Source of the DNA: CAVSRC01 sp963762605
Lineage (GTDB): Bacteria > Pseudomonadota > Alphaproteobacteria > Rhizobiales > Kaistiaceae
Direction: 5' to 3'
Length of the DNA: 64,000 bases
NCBI GenBank assembly: GCA_963762605.1
Contig: CAVXLJ010000003.1
Location: 62,001-126,000 of the forward strand
The position numbers were made by a program, and so were the translations under genes. The notes beneath the pieces were generated by a model, which was not told where the DNA came from, searched no databases, and worked only from the letters and a program-made list of their open reading frames with translations. Within the stretch, counting starts at the first letter, position 1. Every line of letters starts with the position of its first letter. Of the stretch, positions 53,208 to 63,919 are shown piece by piece.

Positions 53208-54566
53208 ATGCCGCCTAGCTTGTCCGCGGCGCGCTCGGCCAGACAGGAAATCCTTGGGTTGCAACCACTGCGCCTCGCCACACTGTTCGCAGCAACCGTG
53301 CTCGTCACGGGGATCGCGGCTGCGCAGCCGGCCGAGGTCAGCGGCGACACCACCAGCCAGCGCGACGCCCGCCAGGCCGAACTCGACGCGGTCACCCGCG
53401 ACATCACGCTCAGCGCCCAGCGGCGCGCCGAACTCGCCAAGGAAATCGATGCCCTCGACAAGGACCGCGCCACCCTTAACCAGTCGCTGCTCGATGCCGG
53501 CGATCAGGTGCAGAAGCTGGAGGCGGCGAGCAACCGCACCGAACAGCGCCTCGGCACGCTGATGAGCCGGGAGGACACCCTGCGCGCCTCGCTCAGCCAG
53601 CGGCGCACGGTGCTGGCCGAGGTTCTCGCCGCCTTGCAGCGGGTCGGCCGCCACCCGCCGCCGGCGATCCTGGTCAGGCCGGAGGATGCGCTGGCCTCGG
53701 TTCGCAGTGCCATCCTGCTCGGTGCCGTCGTCCCCGACCTGCAGGCGGCTGCCGAATCGGTGGCCGCCGACCTGCGCTCGCTGGTTGCCCTGCGCAAGGA
53801 ACAGGAGCGCGAGCGCGACCGCCTGCGCGCCGATACCACGGCGCTGCTCGAGGGGCGCACGCGCATATCACTTCTTCTTGAACAGAAGCGCGCCGCCCGC
53901 ACCGCCTCAGCCGAGGCGCTCGCCAACGAGGAGCAGCGTGCCGCGGCGCTGGCCGCCCAGGCGACCAGCCTGCGCGACCTGATCGCCAAGCTGGAGAGCC
54001 AGGAACCGGCTGCGGCCGCGGCCTCGGCCGAGGCCGAAAAGGCGGCGACCATCGCCCGCCAGAATAGCGGCGGCAGGCCGGCAAAATCGTTGGGCAAGGC
54101 CGATCGAATGGCCCCGGCGGTCGCCTTCGCCGACGCCAAGGGCCTGCTTCCCATGCCGGCCAGCGGGCGAATCATCCGCAATTTCGGCGATAGCGACGGC
54201 CTCGGCGGCCGCGCCCAGGGAATGTCCATCGCCACCCGCCCCGGCGGGCTGGTTTCCTCGCCCACCGACGGCTGGGTGGTTTATTCCGGCCCCTTCCGCA
54301 GTTATGGCCAACTCTTGATCATAAATGCCGGGGACGGATATCATGTGCTGCTGGCGGGCATGGGACGAACGGATGTGCAACTTGGCCAGTTCGTGCTTGC
54401 CGGCGAGCCGGTTGCCGTAATGGCGGAACAGAAACTGGCGAGCATCGACACGGTTGACGCCGGTGCCGCTCAGCCGGTGCTTTATATCGAATTCAGGAAA
54501 GACAAGACCTCTATCGACCCTGCCCCCTGGTGGGCTGCGTCCAATTCGGAAAAGGTTGGCGGATGA
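53208..54566 (+). CDS. Murein hydrolase activator EnvC-like, M23 (LytM) domain protein
   Basis: A 452-residue exported protein. The signal segment (LRLATLFAATVLVTGIAAA, about 20-40) is followed by a long coiled coil of about 250 residues (SQRDARQAELDAVTRDITLS onward). A C-terminal LytM domain (from about 315) contains 'GDGYHVLLAGM' and lacks an obvious complete set of zinc ligands, as in EnvC proteins that activate amidases rather than cut murein. It acts in daughter-cell separation. It overlaps ctpA by ATGA. A TTGACA at 53190 suggests a promoter, so the true start may be somewhat downstream. Confidence 0.85.
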   Translation: MPPSLSAARSARQEILGLQPLRLATLFAATVLVTGIAAAQPAEVSGDTTSQRDARQAELDAVTRDITLSAQRRAELAKEIDALDKDRATLNQSLLDAGDQVQKLEAASNRTEQRLGTLMSREDTLRASLSQRRTVLAEVLAALQRVGRHPPPAILVRPEDALASVRSAILLGAVVPDLQAAAESVAADLRSLVALRKEQERERDRLRADTTALLEGRTRISLLLEQKRAARTASAEALANEEQRAAALAAQATSLRDLIAKLESQEPAAAAASAEAEKAATIARQNSGGRPAKSLGKADRMAPAVAFADAKGLLPMPASGRIIRNFGDSDGLGGRAQGMSIATRPGGLVSSPTDGWVVYSGPFRSYGQLLIINAGDGYHVLLAGMGRTDVQLGQFVLAGEPVAVMAEQKLASIDTVDAGAAQPVLYIEFRKDKTSIDPAPWWAASNSEKVGG

Positions 54567-55900
54567 TGCGCAAAGCCACATTATTGATCGTTGGTGCCCT
54601 GTTCGGCGCGTTGGCTACGGTTGTGGTGACGCAACCGCAGCTCTTCGCGGGTGCGGAAGCCAACGCAGCCGCCACGGACACCTATCGCGAACTCAATCTG
54701 TTCGGCGACGTGTTCGAGCGCATACGCGCCGACTATGTCGAGGTTCCCGACGATCACAAGCTGATCGAGTTTGCGATCAACGGCATGCTGTCCGGGCTCG
54801 ACCCGCATTCGAGCTACATGGACCCGAAGGCCTTCCAGGACATGCAGGTGCAGACCTCCGGCAAGTTCGGCGGTCTTGGCATCGAGGTCACCCAGCAGGA
54901 CGGCGTCATCAAGGTGGTCTCGCCGATCGACGGTACGCCGGCCTCCAAGGCGGGGATCCTGGCCAATGACGAGATCATCGCCATCGACGGCGACAGCGTT
55001 CAGGGCCTCAGCCTCAACGACGCCGTCGACAAGATGCGCGGTCCCATCGACACCTCGATCACCCTGACCATCAAGCGCCCCGACGTCACCAAGCCCTTCG
55101 ACGTGAAGCTCACCCGTGCCGAGATCACGCTTCAGGCGGTGCGCTCGCGCGCCGATGGCGACGTCGCCTATATCCGCATCTCCTCGTTCAGCGAGCAGAC
55201 CTATGACGGGCTGAAGAGCGCCATCGAGAAGCTCAAGAAAGAAATCGGGCCGGACAAGATCGCCGGCTACATCATCGACCTGCGCAACAATCCGGGCGGT
55301 CTGCTCGACCAGTCGATCGCGGTCTCCGATGCCTTCCTCAACCACGGCGAGATCGTCTCGACCCGTGGCCGCCGCGCCGACGAGACCCAGCGCTTCAACG
55401 CCCATGCCGGCGACCTGACCGACGGCAAGCCGGTGATCCTGCTGATCAACGGCGGCACCGCCTCGGCTTCCGAGATCGTCTCCGGCGCCCTGCAGGACCA
55501 TCGCCGCGCCACCATCATCGGCACCCGCTCCTTCGGCAAGGGGTCGGTGCAGACGATCATTCCGCTCGGCGGCAACGGCGCGCTCCGGCTGACCACGGCG
55601 CGCTACTACACGCCCTCCGGCCGGTCCATCCAGGCCCAGGGCATCGAACCCGACATCGTGGTCAAGCAGCCGCTGCCGCCGGAACTCGCCGATCAGGCCG
55701 CCAATCTGATGCCGCAGGGCGAAGCCAGCCTCAAGGGCCACCTGACCCAGGACGGCAAGCCCGAGATGAAGGGCTCGTCGGCCTATGTTCCGCCCGATCC
55801 GAAGGACGACATTCAGCTCAACTACGCGCTCGACCTTCTCAACGGCAAGCAGGTGAACACCGCTTTCCCGCCAGACCCGAATCGCGGCATACCGAACTGA
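54563..55900 (+). CDS. ctpA: Carboxyl-terminal processing protease (S41)
   Basis: A 445-residue periplasmic serine protease. The N-terminal membrane/signal segment (3-25) is followed by a PDZ domain (about 85-165, 'GGLGIEVTQQDGVIKVVSPI') and the S41 catalytic domain. The nucleophile is in 'NGGTASASEIVSGALQDHRR' and the lysine in 'GTRSFGKGSVQT'. It trims or degrades envelope proteins, including cell-wall enzymes, which fits its coupling to the EnvC-like gene. The start ATG at 54563 overlaps the envC stop. Confidence 0.94.
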   Translation: MMRKATLLIVGALFGALATVVVTQPQLFAGAEANAAATDTYRELNLFGDVFERIRADYVEVPDDHKLIEFAINGMLSGLDPHSSYMDPKAFQDMQVQTSGKFGGLGIEVTQQDGVIKVVSPIDGTPASKAGILANDEIIAIDGDSVQGLSLNDAVDKMRGPIDTSITLTIKRPDVTKPFDVKLTRAEITLQAVRSRADGDVAYIRISSFSEQTYDGLKSAIEKLKKEIGPDKIAGYIIDLRNNPGGLLDQSIAVSDAFLNHGEIVSTRGRRADETQRFNAHAGDLTDGKPVILLINGGTASASEIVSGALQDHRRATIIGTRSFGKGSVQTIIPLGGNGALRLTTARYYTPSGRSIQAQGIEPDIVVKQPLPPELADQAANLMPQGEASLKGHLTQDGKPEMKGSSAYVPPDPKDDIQLNYALDLLNGKQVNTAFPPDPNRGIPN

Positions 55901-55905
55901 CACGG

Positions 55906-55926
55906 GCGGGCGGCGCCACCGCCCGC
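55906..55926 (+). terminator. GC-rich hairpin after ctpA
   Basis: An 8-bp perfect stem (55906-55913 with 55919-55926) with a 5-base loop lies 5 bases after the ctpA stop. There is no T run, so it may be only an attenuator or an RNA-stability element. Confidence 0.35.
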
Positions 55927-55966
55927 GCGTTCCCGCTGATGGCAGGCCAGGGCCCTTCATGGCTAG

Positions 55967-57082
55967 ATGCCGGATGACCTGACAAAGCCGCTGGGACTGT
56001 CGCCGCCGCGCCGTCCGCGCGGCCGGCTGCCGTGGCCGGCGATCGCAGCCGCCGCCGTTGTGCTTGTGGTGGTCGTGGGCGGGATCGCCGCCGGCTGGTG
56101 GCTGCTCCACCCGGCGCCGTCCGGGCCGACCGCCACCGCGGCGATCGATCGGCCACCCGCCACGAGGCCTGCCGCGGCGCCACCACCGGCGCCCGGCACC
56201 GCCACCCTGACCGAGGTGAAGCCGACCGGCAGCCTCAGCGATGTCGGCAAGGTTGTCATCCACGACCCCTCCCAACCCGCGGTGCTGAGCCTCGCTTCGA
56301 CGCCGGTGGCGGCTCTCGTCGAGACCAGCCCCGACGGACCGCTGCCCAGGATCGCCGCCGACGGCACCCGCCCGCTCGACGCCTATGCGCGGCCGCCGGA
56401 CGCGGCGCGTGGCGCCGTGCGCGTTGCCATCGTCATCGGCGGCGTCGGCATCGATGCCGACGGCACCAGCCAGGCGATCGCGCTGCCCGGCCCGGTGACG
56501 CTGGCGCTGGCCCCTTACGGCCCCGACCTCAAGGCGACCATGGCGCATGCCCGCGCCGCCGGTCATGAGCTGCTTCTCCAGATTCCGCTCGAGCCGTTCA
56601 ACTATCCAAGCACCAATCCCGGCCCGCATACGCTGACGGTGAACGCCTCGGCGGCCGAGAACCTCGATCGGCTGCACTGGCTGATGAGCCGGTTCACCAA
56701 CTATGTCGGCGTGGTCAATTACCTCGGTGCCCGCTTCACCGGCGAAGCGGACGCGCTGGCGCCGGTGCTCGCCGATGTCGGCAAGCGCGGCCTGCTCTAT
56801 CTCGACGACGGGTCCTCAGCGCGCAGCCAGGCCGTGGCACTGGCCGGCAACACGCCGGTGCTGCGTGCCGACGTAGTGCTCGATGCCGACCTGACGCCGG
56901 CGGCGATCGACCAGCGGCTCGACCAGTTGCGCGCCATCGCGCGCCAGCGCGGCTATGCCATCGCCACCGGCAGCGCCTTCTCCGTCACCATCGACCGTGT
57001 CGCGGCCTTCGCCAAGGCCGCCGCCGACCGTGGCATCGCCATCGTCCCCTTAAGTTCCCTGGTTGCAGCAAGCCGTTCATGA
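55967..57082 (+). CDS. Divergent polysaccharide deacetylase family protein (YibQ-like)
   Basis: 371 residues. A cytoplasmic N-terminus (1-24) is followed by one membrane segment (25-47), a Pro/Ala-rich linker and a C-terminal divergent polysaccharide deacetylase domain (about 145-365: VRVAIVIGGVGIDADGTSQA, 'LLLQIPLEPFNYPSTNPGPH', 'GLLYLDDGSSARSQA'). Usual metal-binding residues of active deacetylases are not all evident, and the role is unproven. It sits between ctpA and rppH as in other rhizobia and overlaps rppH by four bases. Confidence 0.85.
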   Translation: MPDDLTKPLGLSPPRRPRGRLPWPAIAAAAVVLVVVVGGIAAGWWLLHPAPSGPTATAAIDRPPATRPAAAPPPAPGTATLTEVKPTGSLSDVGKVVIHDPSQPAVLSLASTPVAALVETSPDGPLPRIAADGTRPLDAYARPPDAARGAVRVAIVIGGVGIDADGTSQAIALPGPVTLALAPYGPDLKATMAHARAAGHELLLQIPLEPFNYPSTNPGPHTLTVNASAAENLDRLHWLMSRFTNYVGVVNYLGARFTGEADALAPVLADVGKRGLLYLDDGSSARSQAVALAGNTPVLRADVVLDADLTPAAIDQRLDQLRAIARQRGYAIATGSAFSVTIDRVAAFAKAAADRGIAIVPLSSLVAASRS

Positions 57083-57600
57083 ACAAGAAGCCCAACGCCC
57101 TCGCAGACCTCCCCTACCGGCTCAATGTCGGCATCGCCGTGTTCAACCGCGACGGCCGCGTGTGGATCGGCCATCGCAGCGACATCGACGCGGAGGGTGA
57201 AGGCGAAGGCCACTGGTGGCAAATGCCCCAGGGCGGGCTCGACAAGGGCGAAGACCCGCAAGCCTGCGCCTTCCGCGAGCTTTACGAGGAGACCTCGATC
57301 CGGAGCGTCGAGCTGATCCGCGCTGCCGATGGCTGGTTCACCTACGACCTGCCGCCGGAGCTCGTCGGCATTTCGTGGAAGGGCCGCTATCGCGGCCAGA
57401 AGCAGAAATGGTTCGCGCTGCGCTTCACCGGCTCCGAGTCGGAGATAAACGTGCTGGCGCCGGGCGGCGGCAAGCACAAGCCGGAATTCTCGAGCTGGCG
57501 CTGGGAAAGCCTTGCCCGCCTGCCCGAACTGGTCGTGCCCTTCAAGCGCAAGGTCTATGAGCAGGTGGCCGAGGCCTTCCGTGATATCGCCACAGGGTGA
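57079..57600 (+). CDS. rppH: RNA pyrophosphohydrolase
   Basis: A 173-residue Nudix hydrolase. The Nudix box is complete at about residues 52-74 (GGLDKGEDPQACAF then RELYEETSI). 'YRLNVGIAVFNRDGRVWIG' at the start and 'WKGRYRGQKQKWFALRF' later are typical of the RppH/invasion-associated group. It removes pyrophosphate from 5'-triphosphorylated RNAs and so starts mRNA decay. It overlaps both the preceding yibQ-like and the following acetyltransferase genes. Confidence 0.95.
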   Translation: MNKKPNALADLPYRLNVGIAVFNRDGRVWIGHRSDIDAEGEGEGHWWQMPQGGLDKGEDPQACAFRELYEETSIRSVELIRAADGWFTYDLPPELVGISWKGRYRGQKQKWFALRFTGSESEINVLAPGGGKHKPEFSSWRWESLARLPELVVPFKRKVYEQVAEAFRDIATG

Positions 57601-58057
57601 CGCCGTCACGGTGCGGCCCTTGACGGCGGCCGACCGGACGGGATGGCTCGCCATGCGCGTTGCCCTCTATGGCGAGGCTACCCCCGGCGCCCGTGCCGCG
57701 GAACTTGCTGCGGAAATCGACATGATGCTCGCCCGCGATGATGGGACGGCATTTGCCGCAGAAGCACCGGACGGCACGCTGGTCGGCCTCATCGAGCTGT
57801 TCGAGCGCAACGTCGCGGAGAGCTGCACCACCTCGCCGGTGGCCTATGTCGAGGGCCTCTGGGTTGCCGAAGGCTGGCGCCGTGCCGGCCTGGCGCGGAG
57901 GCTGGTGGACGCTGGAATTGCCTGGGCCCGGGCGCGCGGACGCAGCGAGATGGCGTCCGACGTGCAGCTCTCCAACCTGCTTTCGCAGGCCGTGCACGAG
58001 CACCTGGGTTTTGAGGAGACCGAGCGCCTGGTGACCTATCGCCTGCCACTGGGCTAG
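57581..58057 (+). CDS. AAC(6')-like GNAT acetyltransferase
   Basis: About 158 residues from a GTG at 57581 that lies inside the end of rppH (20-base overlap). It has the layout of chromosomal aminoglycoside 6'-N-acetyltransferases: 'VTVRPLTAADRTGWLAMR', 'VAYVEGLWVAEGWRRAGLA' (acetyl-CoA site) and 'MASDVQLSNLLSQAVHEHLG'. The ending is 'FEETERLVTYRLPL'. Whether it acts on aminoglycosides is untested; many chromosomal relatives have other substrates. It is not usually found between rppH and the atp operon, so it may be acquired. Confidence 0.78.
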   Translation: MISPQGDAVTVRPLTAADRTGWLAMRVALYGEATPGARAAELAAEIDMMLARDDGTAFAAEAPDGTLVGLIELFERNVAESCTTSPVAYVEGLWVAEGWRRAGLARRLVDAGIAWARARGRSEMASDVQLSNLLSQAVHEHLGFEETERLVTYRLPLG

Positions 58058-58492
58058 GCGGCGATGACCTCGCTCACAGGCCGGCGAAGCGAGCGCGGCA
58101 TCTCCGGCCCGTGGCCGAAGCGCAGGATGCAATCCGGTCTGCGCTCGCCGGGGCTGAAGCGATCGGCAGGCTGCCGCCGCACCTCCGCCACCTCGACCGC
58201 CTGGTTAAGGAAGGCATCGCGAAGCCCGAGTGCCATCGCGGATCGCACCGTTGCCGATCGCGAAACGTCAGGGCTGCGTATTGTGGCTGTTGGCGGCGAG
58301 CGGCGCGGCGCGAACCAGTGTGCCGGGGGATTCCGAAGCCGAGGCGCCCGGCAGCACAGTGCGCCTCACCGCCTCGACTTCGGCCTCCCATGCGTGACGA
58401 CCGTCGCGCATTCACAGGACACCACCGCCCCCGGTGGCGGCGAACGCAGATGCCGCGATCGCCGGTCCCATGATGAACTGCCTTCGGTTCAT
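58054..58492 (-). pseudogene. Decayed nitroreductase-family (Acg-like, Tat-exported) gene
   Basis: On the minus strand an ATG at 58492 opens 'MNRRQFIMGPAIAASAFAAT', a Tat-type signal that ends early in a stop. Beyond it, in shifted frames, appear 'AWEAEVEAVRRTV', 'LVRAAPLAANSHNTQP' (the FMN-site block, followed by a stop where tryptophan is expected) and then the tail 'AFLNQAVEVAEVRRQPADRF' and 'RPDCILRFGHGPEMPRSLRR'. Start, flavin-binding and C-terminal blocks are all recognisable but separated by stops, shifts and a large internal deletion. No function remains. 58493-58610 is empty. Confidence 0.6.
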
Positions 58493-58610
58493 CACGCTGC
58501 CACCCTGAGGGCAGCATCGCCGATTGCGCACCGATTGCCTTGATACGAATCAACCGGCGGTGGCGGCCGTGGCCGTCGACATCGATGAACGGAGAACCGT
58601 CGGGCCGGCC

Positions 58611-59018
58611 TTAGTGCCCGTTGAGGAGCGCGGTCTGCACTTCGCGCAGCTGGTGCAGGCGCGCCTCGGCCAGGTCACGGGCGGCACCATCCGTGGCGTC
58701 GGCCACGTCCTCCTGCGCGTTCCTGACTTCCTGCGCCAGCCAGTCCGGATCGACCTCGGCCAGCGGAATCGCCTGTTCGGCAAGGATGGTCAGGCCGGTG
58801 GAATTCATGTCGGCAAAACCGCCGCGCACGAAAATGCGCTCGTTCTCGCCCGCGTGCGTCACGTCGACCACGCCCGGCCGCATCGTCGACATGTAGGGCG
58901 CGTGGCCCTTCAGCACCGTGAAGTAGCCTTCCGAGCCGGGCACCACGACCTGTTCGACCTGCGTCGACATCAAGAGACGTTCGGGCGAGACCAGTTCGAA
59001 CTTGAAGGGATCGGCCAT
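58611..59018 (-). CDS. atpC: ATP synthase F1 epsilon subunit
   Basis: 135 residues. The beta-sandwich domain includes 'FELVSPERLLMSTQVEQVVV', 'GSEGYFTVLKGHAPYMSTMR' and 'RIFVRGGFADMNSTGLTILA', followed by the two C-terminal helices. It is part of the central stalk and regulates ATP hydrolysis. It is the last gene of the atp operon and lies 9 bases after the extra membrane-protein gene. Confidence 0.96.
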   Translation of the reverse strand: MADPFKFELVSPERLLMSTQVEQVVVPGSEGYFTVLKGHAPYMSTMRPGVVDVTHAGENERIFVRGGFADMNSTGLTILAEQAIPLAEVDPDWLAQEVRNAQEDVADATDGAARDLAEARLHQLREVQTALLNGH

Positions 59019-59027
59019 GACCGCTGC

Positions 59028-59336
59028 TCAGCCTTTGCGCATGTCGATAAGATAGCCCGCGCCGAGGCCGACGATGGCGGCGATCGCGGCAAAGATCGCG
59101 GTCCTCAGACCCGGATCGTCGAACGCCGAACGCTTGGCGCCGACCTCGATGTTGAGGCCGCCGTTCTGACCGTTGACCGTCACCGCAGCGCTGCCCGACC
59201 CCTTATTGTCCTGGACCGTCATGTTGAGCGGCCCGGCATGGATTTCCGTCGTTGCCGGACGCGGCGCCGTGAACCAGCCGATGCCGGCGCCGACCACCAG
59301 GCCGACCACCAGCAGAATCGCCTTGAAGCTCTTCAT
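59028..59336 (-). CDS. Two-segment membrane protein of unknown function inserted in the atp operon
   Basis: 102 residues. An N-terminal membrane segment (about 5-23, AILLVVGLVVGAGIGWF) is followed by a polar loop of about 55 residues rich in Gly, Asn and Thr, and then a second membrane segment (about 79-97, AIFAAIAAIVGLGAGYLI) and a short basic end. The likely topology is a hairpin with the loop in the periplasm. It lies 20 bases after atpD and 9 before atpC, so it is translated with the F1 subunits. No known ATP-synthase subunit matches it. Confidence 0.7.
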   Translation of the reverse strand: MKSFKAILLVVGLVVGAGIGWFTAPRPATTEIHAGPLNMTVQDNKGSGSAAVTVNGQNGGLNIEVGAKRSAFDDPGLRTAIFAAIAAIVGLGAGYLIDMRKG

Positions 59337-59356
59337 CGCCCGCCTCCGTCCTCTCG

Positions 59357-60815
59357 TCAGGCGGCTTCGGCCGCCAGCTTCTTCGCCTTCTCGACCGCCT
59401 GCTCGATGGTGCCGACCATGTAGAAGGCCGGCTCCGGCAGGTGGTCGTATTCGCCAGCGACCAGGCCCTTGAAGCCCTTGATGGTGTCGGCGAGCTCGAC
59501 GAACACGCCCGGCGCGCCGGTGAACACCTCGGCGACGTGGAAGGGCTGCGACAGGAAGCGCTCGATCTTGCGGGCGCGCGCCACCGTCAGCTTGTCCTCT
59601 TCCGACAGTTCGTCCATGCCGAGGATGGCGATGATGTCCTGAAGCTGCTTGTAGCGCTGCAGGATCTGCTGCACCTGGCGGGCGACCGTGTAGTGCTCCT
59701 CGCCGACGATCGCCGCCGAGAGCATGCGCGAGGTCGAATTCGAGCGGGTCGACCGCCGGGTAGATGCCCTTCTCGGCGATCGAGCGCGACAGCGTCGTGG
59801 TCGCGTCAAGGTGGGCGAAGGAGGTCGCCGGCGCCGGGTCGGTCAGGTCGTCGGCGGGCACGTAGATCGCCTGGATCGACGTGATCGACCCCTTGCTGGT
59901 GGTGGTGATGCGCTCCTGCAGCGCGCCCATGTCGGTGGCCAGCGTCGGTTGGTAGCCCACGGCGGACGGGATGCGGCCAAGCAGCGCCGACACTTCCGAG
60001 CCGGCCTGGGTGAAGCGGAAGATGTTGTCGACGAAGAACAGCACGTCCTGACCCTGGTCGCGGAAATATTCGGCGACGGTGAGGCCCGAAAGCGCGACCC
60101 GCATGCGGGCGCCCGGCGGCTCGTTCATCTGGCCGAAGACCAGCGCGCACTTTGAGCCGGCGGTCGAGCCGTTGTTCTTCTTCGGGTCCTTGTTGACGCC
60201 CAATTCGATGAACTCGTGATAGAGGTCGTTGCCCTCGCGCGTGCGCTCGCCGACGCCGGCGAACACCGAATAGCCGCCGTGTGCCTTGGCGATGTTGTTG
60301 ATCAGTTCCTGGATGATCACCGTCTTGCCGACGCCGGCGCCGCCGAACAGGCCGACCTTGCCGCCGCGGGCATAGGGCGCCAGCAGATCGACAACCTTGA
60401 TGCCGGTGACCAGGATCTGCAACTCGGTCGACTGCTCGATATAGGCCGGGGCCGGCTGGTGGATGGCGCGGCTCTGCTGGGTCTTGACCGGACCGGCCTC
60501 GTCCACCGGCTCGCCGATGACGTTCATGATGCGGCCGAGCGTCTCCTCACCCACCGGCACGGCGATCGGCTCGCCGGTATCGGTGACTTCATGGCCGCGC
60601 ACCAGACCTTCGGTCACGTCCATGGCGACGGCGCGCACCGTGTTCTCGCCGAGATGCTGGGCAACCTCGAGAACCAGGCGCGTGCCGTGGTTATCTGTCT
60701 GCAGCGCGTTCAGGATGGCTGGCAGGTGGCCGTCGAACTGCACGTCCACGACGGCGCCGGTGACCTGGGTGATGCGTCCGGTGACGCCCTTGATGTTGGT
60801 GCTGTCTTTGGCCAT
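59357..60815 (-). CDS. atpD: ATP synthase F1 beta subunit, interrupted by a +1 frameshift
   Basis: The catalytic F1 subunit. The first frame has 'KVGLFGGAGVGKTVIIQE' (Walker A), 'ERTREGNDLYHEF', 'LVFGQMNEPPGARMRVALSG' and 'VLFFVDNIFRFTQAGSEVSA'. The frame is lost just after 'GIYPAVDPL' and resumes as 'STSRMLSAAIVGEEHY' to the end. At 59737-59740 the sequence reads AATT where AAT is expected, giving GAATTC in place of GATTC. Deleting one base restores 485 residues and the invariant DPLDSTSR motif. Loss of beta would abolish ATP synthesis, so an error in the consensus is the likeliest cause. Confidence 0.93.
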
Positions 60816-60840
60816 GTCTCTGCCTCTTCCAGGGTGCGGC

Positions 60841-61719
60841 TTAGAGCGCCTCGGCGCCCGAGATGATTTCGATCAGTTCCTTGGTGATCTGCGCCTGACG
60901 CGTGCGGTTGTAGATGAGCGTGTAGCGCTCGATCATGTCGCCGGCATTGCGCGTCGCATTGTCCATCGCGCTCATCTTGGCGCCCTGCTCGGAAGCGACG
61001 TTCTCGAGCAGCGCGCGGAAGATCTGGATCGACAGGTTGCGCGGCAGGAGCTCGGCGAGGATCAATTCCTCGTCCGGCTCGTATTCGTAGGCCGCGCCGC
61101 CGCCGGCCGCCGACATCTCGCCGGTGACCTCGGCCGGGATGAGCTGCAGCGCCGTCGGCACCTGGCTGATGACCGAATGGAACTCGGCGAAGAACAGCGT
61201 GCACACGTCGAACTGGTTGTCGTCGAACAGCGCCAGCACCCGCTTGCCGATGGCGTCGGCGTCGGCGAAGCCGATCTGGCGCACTTCGCGCAGCTCGATC
61301 GCGTCGAGCACCTGTCGCGGGAACTGCCGGCGCAGGATGTCGTAGCCCTTGCGTCCGACGCAGAGGATCTTCACGTCCTTGCCGTCGCGCGCCAGGCGAT
61401 TGACATGGTCGCGCGCCAGCCGCGCGATCGATGAATTGAACGCACCGCACAGTCCGCGGTCGGCCGTGCACACCACCAGAAGATGGGTCTGATCCTTGCC
61501 GGTGCCGACCAGCAACCGCGGCGAATCCGTGCTGCCGGTAGAGCCCGCCGCAACATTGACCAGCACCGAGGCCATGCGCTCGGCATAGGGCCGCGCCGCT
61601 TCCGCCGCCGCCTGCGCCCGGCGCAGCTTCGATGCGGCGACCATTTGCATGGCCCGCGTGATCTTTTGCGTCGCCTTCACCGAGGCGATGCGGTTGCGCA
61701 GCTCTTTGAGAGAAGCCAT
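60841..61719 (-). CDS. atpG: ATP synthase F1 gamma subunit
   Basis: A 292-residue rotor subunit. The N-terminal helix is 'SLKELRNRIASVKATQKITR', with 'TADRGLCGAFNSSIARLA' in the middle and the C-terminal helix 'MDNATRNAGDMIERYTLIYN' then 'RTRQAQITKELIEIISGAEA'. All are diagnostic. It lies between atpA and atpD in the standard order. Confidence 0.97.
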   Translation of the reverse strand: MASLKELRNRIASVKATQKITRAMQMVAASKLRRAQAAAEAARPYAERMASVLVNVAAGSTGSTDSPRLLVGTGKDQTHLLVVCTADRGLCGAFNSSIARLARDHVNRLARDGKDVKILCVGRKGYDILRRQFPRQVLDAIELREVRQIGFADADAIGKRVLALFDDNQFDVCTLFFAEFHSVISQVPTALQLIPAEVTGEMSAAGGGAAYEYEPDEELILAELLPRNLSIQIFRALLENVASEQGAKMSAMDNATRNAGDMIERYTLIYNRTRQAQITKELIEIISGAEAL

Positions 61720-61754
61720 CGGACCAGTCCGTTACCGCTGCTGACCCGGCCGGA

Positions 61755-63283
<1,529 letters not shown>

Positions 63284-63284
<1 letters not shown>

Positions 63285-63865
63285 CAGCCGACCTCTTTCA
63301 TGGCAAGTTTGAGCGAATTGAGTTTGGTCTTGAGCGAGCCGTCTATCATGCGGCTGCCGACCTTGACGATGAGCCCGCCGATCAGCGCCGGATCGACCGC
63401 GGTGTTGAGCGCGACGTCCTTGCCGATCGAGGCTTTGAGCGCTTCCTTGAGCGCGGCAACATGGCGCTCGCTGAGCGGCTCGGCGCTGACCACTTCCGCC
63501 GCGACCTCGCCGCGACGGGCGGCCATCAGCTTGCGGAAGGCGGCGATGACGTCCGGCATGGCGAAGAGCCGGCGGTTGCCGGCAACCACGCGGATGAAAT
63601 TGCCGGTGAGTGCGCCGATCTCGGCCTTGTCGAGAACCGCGCCCACGGCGCGCGCCTGCTCGTCGGCGGCGAAGACCGGGCTTCTGACCAGGCGCGCCAG
63701 ATCGGCGCTGTCGGCAATCATGGCGGCGAAGCGGTCGAGATCAGCCTCGACCGCCGGCAAGGAATTGGCCTCATCCGCCAGTTCGAAAAGGGCGTTGGCG
63801 TAGCGTCCCGCTACGGTCGCGATGGAAGTCTTGCTGCCGGCCACCTGGTCCCTGTTCCCCGACAC
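63284..63865 (-). CDS. atpH: ATP synthase F1 delta subunit
   Basis: A 193-residue peripheral-stalk subunit. It has 'VAGRYANALFELADEANSLP' at the N-terminus and the C-terminal 'VDPALIGGLIVKVGSRMIDG' and 'SLKTKLNSLKLAM'. It is the first gene of the atpHAGDC operon; the F0 genes are elsewhere, as usual in alphaproteobacteria. GTG at 63865 or, 21 bases later, GTG at 63844 could be the start. Confidence 0.95.
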
Positions 63866-63919
63866 GACGGGCCTAGTCCGGTCGAGCCCGGCGCGTCTCT
63901 TTATAAGGCCCTGAACGGA

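Noticed and set aside
54581..56677. A 698-codon minus-strand frame opposite ctpA and the yibQ-like gene
   Set aside because: Antisense to two genes with clear motifs; no recognisable domain.
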